Positions 57,165 through 64,000 of a stretch of 64,000 bases of DNA are shown piece after piece (position 1 is the first letter of the stretch; each line of letters begins with the position of its first letter). The translations under genes and the position numbers were made by a program. Origin of the DNA: Alteromonas macleodii (GTDB taxonomy: Bacteria; Pseudomonadota; Gammaproteobacteria; Enterobacterales; Alteromonadaceae); contig NZ_LR812090.1 of the NCBI RefSeq assembly GCF_903772925.1, forward strand, positions 1,570,333 through 1,634,332, read 5' to 3'. The notes below the pieces were generated by a model, which did not search any database, had not been told where the DNA came from, and worked only from the letters and a program-made list of their open reading frames with translations.

Positions 57165-58238
57165 GTGGCACCCTTAGACATATATGCAGGTAAGAAAGCA
57201 CGCGAAACTATAATGAAAAACGGGTTTACGCCCGAGTTGTTTAGTTACTTCCTGGGTGCTTCTGGCGGCCCTAAATGGTTTTCACTTGCGGGCCTAGACC
57301 GCGTGCTATTTCCTGAATGGTTTGCCAATATTGACCATCAAATACATGTTATAGGCTCATCAGCAGGTGCGTTTCGAGCAATTTGCGCTGTCCAAGACGA
57401 CCCGTTGGCTGCAATAAACCGTCTAGCGACGTCTTACTCGACAACTACGTACAGCGAAAAACCAACACCGAGAGAAATTACCGCAAAAGCTGAAGAATTG
57501 TTGAAAGAAATGGTAAACGAAGTAGGCAAGCAAGAGGTGCTGTCTAACTCTCGCTTCAAAGCCCACCTTATTGTTGCTAAGTGTTTAGGCGCTACCCGCT
57601 TTGAAAGTAAATTCAGACAGCTTTCGGGCTTAGCTATGAGCGCAGCGGCGAACACGGTTAATCGCAAAAATTTGTCGCGCTTATACACACGTTATGTCTT
57701 TTCTACTCCGAATACGGACTTTGCTATTAATGACCCTTACCAGCTGCCTACAAAGTACCATGAGCTGACACAGGGAAACATACATACAGCATTACTAGCA
57801 TCGGGTTCAATTCCTGTTGTGATCGAAGGTGTACCGGAAATTGAAGGTGCGCCTGTCGGTATGTATCGCGATGGCGGTATTATCGACTACCATTTTGATC
57901 TGTCGTTTGGACCGGATGAAGGTTTAGTGCTGTATCCGCACTTTTACAATAAACCTATCCCGGGATGGTTCGATAAGGGCTTAAAGGGTAGGGTACCCCA
58001 TAGTTCGAGCTACGATAATGTGGTGATGTTAGTCCCTTCAGCTTCTTTTGTAGCAAATTTACCTTACAGCAAAATTCCCGACAGGAAAGATTTTGAAGTG
58101 CTCGATGCTGACACGCGCATTAAATACTGGCAAACGGTACTAAAGGAGACCGACAGGCTGGGGGAGTACTTTATGCGTGCTGTTAACGACGGAACCTTAG
58201 TGGACGCTATCAAGCCGCTTCCATTTAATATGATATAA
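57165..58238 (+). CDS. Patatin-like phospholipase family protein
   Basis: A 357-residue protein. The Ser of the nucleophile elbow lies in VIGSSAGAFRA and the Asp in YRDGGIIDYH, forming the patatin Ser-Asp dyad; GASGGPKWFSLAG corresponds to the oxyanion loop. It probably hydrolyses lipid esters in the cytoplasm. The start is GTG with AAGGAAAT upstream. Confidence 0.87.
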   Translation: MAPLDIYAGKKARETIMKNGFTPELFSYFLGASGGPKWFSLAGLDRVLFPEWFANIDHQIHVIGSSAGAFRAICAVQDDPLAAINRLATSYSTTTYSEKPTPREITAKAEELLKEMVNEVGKQEVLSNSRFKAHLIVAKCLGATRFESKFRQLSGLAMSAAANTVNRKNLSRLYTRYVFSTPNTDFAINDPYQLPTKYHELTQGNIHTALLASGSIPVVIEGVPEIEGAPVGMYRDGGIIDYHFDLSFGPDEGLVLYPHFYNKPIPGWFDKGLKGRVPHSSSYDNVVMLVPSASFVANLPYSKIPDRKDFEVLDADTRIKYWQTVLKETDRLGEYFMRAVNDGTLVDAIKPLPFNMI

Positions 58239-58316
58239 AACGGAATAGTTAATCGTTAGATAAATGGCTAATTGCTGTCAAATTAGTCACTTGAACCTTC
58301 TTTTAATAAGTTTTTC

Positions 58317-58345
58317 TTGCAGGTGGCGCCTATGCTAAGTATTAT
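58317..58345 (+). promoter_or_regulatory. Sigma-70 promoter of tRNA-Val
   Basis: TTGCAG, a 17-nt spacer and TATTAT, followed by the discriminator ACGCGCC, the same as in the tRNA-Met operon promoter at 6574. Confidence 0.8.
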
Positions 58346-58398
58346 ACGCGCCGTTGTCCGGCATTCGCCCACCTCACAGGTGCAACACAGTTCTATAT

Positions 58399-58475
<77 letters not shown>

Positions 58476-58689
58476 TTTATTTCTCCATCACAAAGATTAC
58501 AACCTTTGTCGTATCCTACTTGTGCTATTGACACGGTATGGTGTATTGGCAGTTACAGTATTCATTTATTCTCTGTGTTCGTTATTGCGTCTTATAAGAC
58601 CATCTAACTACTGGTTTTAGACTACACTGAAATAGTGCTGAAAATTTTTTTCGAACGCTGAGTACTTAAAAAGTAGTTACGGGAGTACG

Positions 58690-60417
58690 ATGAGCTTGCA
58701 GAGATACGAAGAGCCCTTGTTGTTTGGACAACATGGTGCTGCTGAGAGGCGGTTCCTTGAGCTCATTAGCGCCTTACCAAAAGTATCTGTGCAAGGATAC
58801 GACAAGTACCGAAATGTAATCTACTGGAATAAATCAAGCGAAGATATCTATGGCTACAGCGAAACCGAGGCGCTGGGTAAAAAGCTTGAAGACCTCATTA
58901 TCCCTAACTTTATGCGCGATGACGTTATTAAATTTCATCAGCGCTGGATAGAGTTTAATGAGCCTATCCCTTCCGATGAATTGGTATTAAAGAAAAAGGG
59001 CGGTCAGCCCATTCACGTTTTTTCTTCTCACGTAATGTTAAAGCAAGGCACTGATTCGCCGGAGATGTACTGTGTTGATATTGACTTAAGTGAACAGCAT
59101 GAGATACGCCAAGAACTTGAGCGAATGGCATGCACTGACTTACTTACGAATTTACCCAACAGACGCGCGTTAGAACAATGTTTAACTTCTGTTATTGACG
59201 ATGCACGGTCATCTAACACAGGTTTTGGGCTGTTTTTTATCGACCTAGATATGTTCAAAGAGGTTAACGATACCTTGGGGCATTCCTGGGGTGATGAATT
59301 GCTAAAGTCAGTGGCCAAACGCTTGTCAGGCTGCATTGATAACGCTAATGGCGTACTGGCGCGATTTGGCGGCGACGAGTTTGTTTACTTGGCTAATAAC
59401 GTAAGTTGCGAAATTAGGTGTGAGGAAATCGCGAAAACCCTGTCCGCGTGTTTTCGTGAGAGCTTTGCGCTAAGTACTGAAAACGTCCATATTACCTCTA
59501 GCATTGGCATCAGCCTGTACCCCCGTGATGGCGATGTGATTGACGACATTCTAAAACACGCCGACGCAGCTATGTACCAGGCGAAGGCTGAAGGCCGCAA
59601 CAGATATCATTTTTTCACAGATGCGCTAAGCCAGCGTCTTCGCGAGCAAAGAAACGTAGCAGCGAATTTAAGAGAATCGCTGCGCAATGATGAATTTGAG
59701 CTTGTATATCAACCTCAGGTCGACTGCAAAACAGGTGGGTTTACTTCATGTGAAGCGCTGCTTAGGTGGTGTCCTGTAGATAAAACTAAAGCTGTACCTC
59801 CTGATGTCTTTATACCTATCGCTGAGCGCGGTGAGCTTATAGGCGATATAGGAACCTGGGTGCTTAGAAAAGCGTGCCAACAGGCGAAAGAATGGAAGCA
59901 AAAAGGCATCGAAATTCGTATCGATATTAACGTTTCAGGCAAAGAGCTAGAAAAAAGCTCTTATTTTAAATGCCTTACTGCTTGTCGCGACGAATACAAC
60001 TTGCAGCCTAAAGATATCGGTTTAGAGCTTACTGAAAACGTACTAATTAAATCAGACAGTACCATTTTAGAAGATCTTCGAGTACAGCGAGATTTAGGCG
60101 TAGAAATCTCAATTGACGATTTTGGGACTGGCTATTCCTCACTAAGTTATTTGAAGCATTTTCCTGTTACACATTTAAAAATTGACCGCTCTTTTCTAGA
60201 GGGCGCACCGGAGAATGACTACGACAGCGCATTAATGGAAGCCATTGTAAATGTAGGACACAAACTAAACTTGAAGATTGTTGTAGAAGGGGTAGAAACA
60301 GAAAGCCAGTCTGACTACTGTAAATCACTAAACGTAGAATATGTACAAGGCTATCTGTACTCAAGGCCGGTAAGCGCTGACACCATTGAAAGCTTATATT
60401 CAGGTCAAAGTTGGTAG
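58690..60417 (+). CDS. PAS-GGDEF-EAL cyclic-di-GMP protein
   Basis: A 575-residue soluble protein. A PAS domain (about 20-130; VIYWNKSSEDIYGYSETEAL) is followed by GGDEF (about 145-310) with intact RFGGDEF, and EAL (about 325-570) with SCEALLRW, ELTENVLI, DDFGTGYSS, LKIDRSF and VVEGVET. Both catalytic sites look intact, so it may make or break cyclic-di-GMP. The RxxD inhibitory site before GGDEF is absent. GGGAG precedes the ATG. Confidence 0.93.
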   Translation: MSLQRYEEPLLFGQHGAAERRFLELISALPKVSVQGYDKYRNVIYWNKSSEDIYGYSETEALGKKLEDLIIPNFMRDDVIKFHQRWIEFNEPIPSDELVLKKKGGQPIHVFSSHVMLKQGTDSPEMYCVDIDLSEQHEIRQELERMACTDLLTNLPNRRALEQCLTSVIDDARSSNTGFGLFFIDLDMFKEVNDTLGHSWGDELLKSVAKRLSGCIDNANGVLARFGGDEFVYLANNVSCEIRCEEIAKTLSACFRESFALSTENVHITSSIGISLYPRDGDVIDDILKHADAAMYQAKAEGRNRYHFFTDALSQRLREQRNVAANLRESLRNDEFELVYQPQVDCKTGGFTSCEALLRWCPVDKTKAVPPDVFIPIAERGELIGDIGTWVLRKACQQAKEWKQKGIEIRIDINVSGKELEKSSYFKCLTACRDEYNLQPKDIGLELTENVLIKSDSTILEDLRVQRDLGVEISIDDFGTGYSSLSYLKHFPVTHLKIDRSFLEGAPENDYDSALMEAIVNVGHKLNLKIVVEGVETESQSDYCKSLNVEYVQGYLYSRPVSADTIESLYSGQSW

Positions 60418-60528
60418 GTCTAAAAAACGTTTAAGGCGCTCACTATTATGTCTTAACCCTTTCACATGCATCCGCGCACGTCTTAAAGCGCGGTAATCAT
60501 CTATCGAGTATTAATAACAACCGGCGTA

Positions 60529-62463
60529 TTAATACACATTCCACAGTGATGGTTTGGCAAAGTAATAACCTTGCTGATGATCGACGCCAAGCTTATTCAA
60601 GGCCACGGATTCAGCTTCGTTTTCTACCATTTCTGCTATCACTTTTATGTTCAAGCCTTTGGCTATACTCACAAGGCTTGAAATAAATAGCTGGTTGTCT
60701 TTATTTGTATGAATACCTTGGGTCAGCCTGCCAGAGAGCTTTACAAACTGCGGTTGTATTGCCCTTAGGCCAGAAAGTGAAGCAAAATTATCACCAAAAC
60801 GCTCAATAGTAATTCCACAGCCTATGTTAATTAACTGGCGGCAAAGCGATTCTGTAACCTCTCTATACTGAATTAGGGCGGCATCTTCTACTTCAAAATT
60901 CAGTCTATGGCTTAAGGGCTTACGCTTAGCGATTTCCTTTACTAACCAGTCTCTAAACTCGGCATTCGCAATTGAGGCTATGCTTAAATTTACAGCGACA
61001 TGTTGAGAAGTTACTTCTAACTTTTTCAGTACGATAGTAGTGACAAGCTTGTCCACCTGTGGAATAAGATCTAATCGCTCCGAGGCTGGAATCAGTTGCC
61101 CCATAGGGATTACGTCATTTGTATCCTTATCCTTGAAACGTCCTGATGCTTCGTAATAAGCGGGAACGTTTTGGTCTGTGTTCATTACAGGCTGAATCAT
61201 AATATCGGCGTACTGTTGAGACACAATGTAGTTCAATCGCTCACGCCACTGAGTATTACTGTGTACTTTTGATATCTCTGATGCCAACTGCCAGCCGTTT
61301 TGGGTTTTCATTGCAGTAATGAGAGCGCTATCCACACTTTCCATAATTTGCGGCATTGTCATTGTACCGACAAATCGAGTGATCCCCATGTAGGTCGCTT
61401 TGGTTCCATCTCGAAGCGGCGATGCGCTTGCACATTGCTTTGCAAGATTAGTAAGCATAAGTTCTCGGGCCGCGCTTTCCATAGCTTCGCTGATTAGTGC
61501 GAAATCACCGCCCGACAATCGAAACACAAAGCGGATATTGTGGTTGTTCTTGGTTTCTTCTACCAAAATATTTGCCACCGCTTTAATGTAATTATCGCCC
61601 GGAACCATACCCATTTTCGTATTTATACTGCCTAAGTGAGCTAGTCTGACAATGATAAGCTCTTTCTCTTGAGCAGAAGCATTTTCATTTAGAAGAGCGC
61701 GCATATGACGCTCAAAAGCACCTCTATTAGCTAGCATTGTGAGCGAGTCTTTACTGGCTTCTTTTTTAAATAGTTCTGCTTGACGCTTTAGCTCATCAAA
61801 TTTAGTAGATAATGTGCCTGCAAGTGAGTTAGCCGCTTCGGTTAATGGCTTAAAATCTTCACTCGACGCTGTTATTTTAGGCGATGTAAAGTTATGGCTG
61901 CCAATCTCATTGAGCTTTTTAACGGTGTCATCAACGGGGCGCTTTATGCGTCGGTTAACGAGTACAACGAAAAGTGAAAGAAGCACTGCAAGAGCGAGAA
62001 AAGCAGCGATATTTTTAATTAGTACAGCAAGTAAATTACTGGCAAGCGTACTTTTACTTGCCGTAAGTACGAGGTTATTCTCACTATTGTATAAAGCGAT
62101 GCGCTTCACAAAAGCAGGGCTTGGGTCAACGAGTGAATACCACGGTGGCACGGTGTTTTCGCTTGCGGCCTTTGCGCTCAACGCTTCTTTACCGTTTGAG
62201 TCAACAACTGATGCAGCAGATACATAGGGCTGTGCTACGGCACTTTCTAGTAACGTTTCTAGTGCTAGACGCTCAGCTTGAGGGGAAAGAGGAACCTGTT
62301 GAGCGACAGCCTTCTTATATACCAGCGCACTTTTTTCAGCCTGCAGCGTTACCGCCTCAGACGTGTTTGATTGTAGCTCACGTAATTCAGCGACAGACAA
62401 TGCAGTAAATGCTAAAAACAAAAGGGTTACAATACCCAAATTAGTTTGGCTAGATAGCTTCAT
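60529..62463 (-). CDS. Membrane protein with degenerate GGDEF and EAL domains (CsrD/LapD-like)
   Basis: A 644-residue protein with two helices (about 8-26 and 147-168) flanking a periplasmic domain, then a HAMP-like stretch with coiled coil, a GGDEF-like domain (about 240-385) with GGDFA, and an EAL-like domain (about 395-640). EAL is replaced by EAS, DDFG by ERFG, so neither enzyme activity is expected. Length and architecture fit CsrD (RNase E adaptor for CsrB/C decay; 646 residues) or the receptor LapD; sequence does not decide. No lapG-type gene is nearby. GGAG lies upstream of the ATG at a 10-nt distance. Confidence 0.85.
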   Translation of the reverse strand: MKLSSQTNLGIVTLLFLAFTALSVAELRELQSNTSEAVTLQAEKSALVYKKAVAQQVPLSPQAERLALETLLESAVAQPYVSAASVVDSNGKEALSAKAASENTVPPWYSLVDPSPAFVKRIALYNSENNLVLTASKSTLASNLLAVLIKNIAAFLALAVLLSLFVVLVNRRIKRPVDDTVKKLNEIGSHNFTSPKITASSEDFKPLTEAANSLAGTLSTKFDELKRQAELFKKEASKDSLTMLANRGAFERHMRALLNENASAQEKELIIVRLAHLGSINTKMGMVPGDNYIKAVANILVEETKNNHNIRFVFRLSGGDFALISEAMESAARELMLTNLAKQCASASPLRDGTKATYMGITRFVGTMTMPQIMESVDSALITAMKTQNGWQLASEISKVHSNTQWRERLNYIVSQQYADIMIQPVMNTDQNVPAYYEASGRFKDKDTNDVIPMGQLIPASERLDLIPQVDKLVTTIVLKKLEVTSQHVAVNLSIASIANAEFRDWLVKEIAKRKPLSHRLNFEVEDAALIQYREVTESLCRQLINIGCGITIERFGDNFASLSGLRAIQPQFVKLSGRLTQGIHTNKDNQLFISSLVSIAKGLNIKVIAEMVENEAESVALNKLGVDHQQGYYFAKPSLWNVY

Positions 62464-62673
62464 TACTAGCAGTTATCTCCTTCAACTGAAAAATTGATTT
62501 TCGCTATAGCGGTCGCGCAGCATCTCTGTGCGCTTAGACTTTAACCGCACAGCATTTTATCTAATTGTAGCTTACTCAAGAGATGAGTGCGAATTATACA
62601 ATGTAACCATAAATGTACAGTAAAACAAAATGTTAAGCGAGTAGTAATAAAGCCTTCTCTTTGTCTATATGTT

Positions 62674-63741
62674 TTATCTGTTTTCCATCCACCAGGTCTT
62701 ATTAGGGACTTCACCAGCACGCTTTATAGGTACTATTTCGCCAAAGATAGGAATGCTGGTAGGGACACCCTTAGCACCAGCAAGGTCTGTGATTTTTATT
62801 AAAGGCTCATTCCAATTATGTAGTGCTAAATCAAAGGTACTGTTGTGCACAGGCATCATGACACTCGCTTGAATATCAATATGGGCTTGCAAGCTCTCTT
62901 CAGGCAGCATGTGAATGTCAGACCATAGCTCGTTGTATGCGCCGGTTTCAATCATCGATAAATCAAACGGACCGTACTTTTCACCAATAGCTTTAAATCC
63001 GTCAAAATAGCCCGAGTCGCCGCTGTAAAAAATGCTTGTAGTTGAAGATTTGATAACCCAGCTAGCCCAAAGTGTTTCATCTCTATCAAATAATCCTCGC
63101 CCGGAGAAATGCTGAGAAGGGGTCGCAACAATTTCAAGATTGCCAATTTCAGTGTTTTGCCACCAATCTAACTCTACAATCTTGTCTGCATTTACTCCCC
63201 AGTTGCGTAGATGATTACCTACTTTTAACGGCGTGATAAATACGCCAACCTTGCTTTGAAGTATTTCAATACTGCTCTTATCTAAATGGTCGTAATGATC
63301 ATGACTAATTATCACTGCATCGATGTCAGGTAAGTCTTGAAGTGATATTGGTGCATCGTGAAACCGCTTGGGTCCTATCCATTGCACAGGAGACGCTCGT
63401 TCACTAAATACCGGATCGATTAATATAAAACGCTCGGCAAGTTTCAATAGGGTAGTAGAGTGGCCCAGCTTTATCACGCTATCTTCTGCAACTGCGTCAA
63501 GCATCTGAGGTGTCAGTGCCGAGACGGGTATGTCAAACGTTGGCGTTGCTGCATCTCTGTTGTCACGAAAATACGCTTTGGTCACTTTCCACATGTCTCG
63601 CCACGTCGTTTTATATTCAATATGGGTATTCGCAAATTTTTCAGATTGTGACGCGCTTGCAGCAAGGCTGTTTGAAGAACCACAGAAAGATGTCATAAAT
63701 AAAACTCCAACAAGAAAGCGTGTGCGATTAAAAACGGGCAT
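62674..63741 (-). CDS. MBL-fold metallo-hydrolase with N-terminal signal
   Basis: A 355-residue protein of the metallo-beta-lactamase fold resembling the NAPE-PLD/UlaG-type subgroup. The metal motif is ISHDHYDHLD, with SGDSGYFDGF and MPVHNSTFDLAL for the later ligands. Residues 1-30 form a signal peptide (MTSFCGSS could be a weak lipobox). The substrate is unknown. AAGGTGAG precedes the ATG. Confidence 0.87.
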   Translation of the reverse strand: MPVFNRTRFLVGVLFMTSFCGSSNSLAASASQSEKFANTHIEYKTTWRDMWKVTKAYFRDNRDAATPTFDIPVSALTPQMLDAVAEDSVIKLGHSTTLLKLAERFILIDPVFSERASPVQWIGPKRFHDAPISLQDLPDIDAVIISHDHYDHLDKSSIEILQSKVGVFITPLKVGNHLRNWGVNADKIVELDWWQNTEIGNLEIVATPSQHFSGRGLFDRDETLWASWVIKSSTTSIFYSGDSGYFDGFKAIGEKYGPFDLSMIETGAYNELWSDIHMLPEESLQAHIDIQASVMMPVHNSTFDLALHNWNEPLIKITDLAGAKGVPTSIPIFGEIVPIKRAGEVPNKTWWMENR

Positions 63742-64000
63742 GCTCTCACCTTAAATAAAAAGTATACTGCACAGTGTAGTTTACCCATAATAAACTAATT
63801 TTGTTAAAAGTAAACTGGTGGGTGTAGTTTTTGTTGCTTTGTCTGAAGTTTTGATTGTACTGACAGGCTTAACTATGAAGCACAATTACTTTGTAATACG
63901 GGACCTAATCTGGGATGAGTCGAGCGAATGCTTTCGCAGAACTAGGTGAATTAAAGCAACCTGTTAACACATAGCCAATGGTATTGAACTTATTGTCGAG

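Noticed and set aside
63742..64000. Additional gene at the window end
   Set aside because: No credible frame was seen; sequence ends before any recognisable gene.

Overview
The window reads as chromosomal DNA of a marine gammaproteobacterium close to Alteromonas (order Alteromonadales). This is an inference from gene content and order: hemA-prfA-prmC diverging from lolB-ispE-tRNA-Gln-prs, gcvA-ygdD-rlmM, seqA-pgm, a Met/Leu/Gln tRNA operon like metT-leuW-glnU of enterics, a TonB-dependent receptor and a DUF2897 protein. I see no prophage, insertion sequence, CRISPR array or rRNA gene. Almost all of it is ordinary core genome.

Layout. 1-5400: end of a TonB receptor, a thioesterase, a flavin reductase-like protein, a tandem cupin and an alanine/glycine:cation symporter. 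5700-6600: eight tRNA genes on the minus strand. 6700-10200: cyclophilin, then rplY-pth-ychF. 10500-14600: two small lipoproteins, prs, tRNA-Gln, ispE, lolB. 14700-25100: hemA-prfA-prmC, an HD-GYP response regulator, sirB2-like gene, kdsA, and the gcvA-like/hydrolase/ygdD/rlmM cluster. 25250-27340: an EF-G. 27440-31220: a minus-strand operon of a formate/nitrite-type channel, a PP2C phosphatase/serine-threonine kinase fusion and cyanase. 31260-35500: MoxR-DUF58-transglutaminase operon. 35700-40950: seqA, pgm, glgP. 41200-47220: an EAL protein, astE, HIT, YbjQ and an S9 peptidase. 47350-52480: dicarboxylate/amino acid symporter, DUF2897, M15 peptidase, dapE, an ArsC/Spx-like protein, a degenerate EIIA-Glc-like protein and an ACT protein. 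53000-64000: VOC protein, tyrosine catabolism genes hpd and hmgA with a divergent MarR regulator, a patatin, tRNA-Val, two more GGDEF/EAL proteins and a metallo-beta-lactamase-fold hydrolase.

The most interesting part is the channel/kinase-phosphatase/cyanase operon. Its ~300-nt upstream region shows, in order, a tandem NtrC-like enhancer, a sigma-54 promoter (GG-N10-GC), two hairpins with the same hexaloop AAAGGC (A at loop position 1, G at 4, the ANTAR recognition pattern), and an intrinsic terminator whose 5' arm overlaps the second hairpin. This looks like nitrogen-limitation activation followed by NasR/NasT-type antitermination, controlling cyanate use as a nitrogen source, with the channel as a candidate cyanate or nitrite entry route.

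Other points of interest are a cluster of four DnaA boxes in a 600-bp non-coding stretch (52547-52682), a SeqA with a histone-H1-like Lys/Ala/Pro linker, an EIIA-Glc homologue lacking both phosphotransfer histidines, and a 30-bp in-frame tandem repeat at the end of a transporter gene. Four cyclic-di-GMP-type proteins lie in the window, two of them with degenerate domains.
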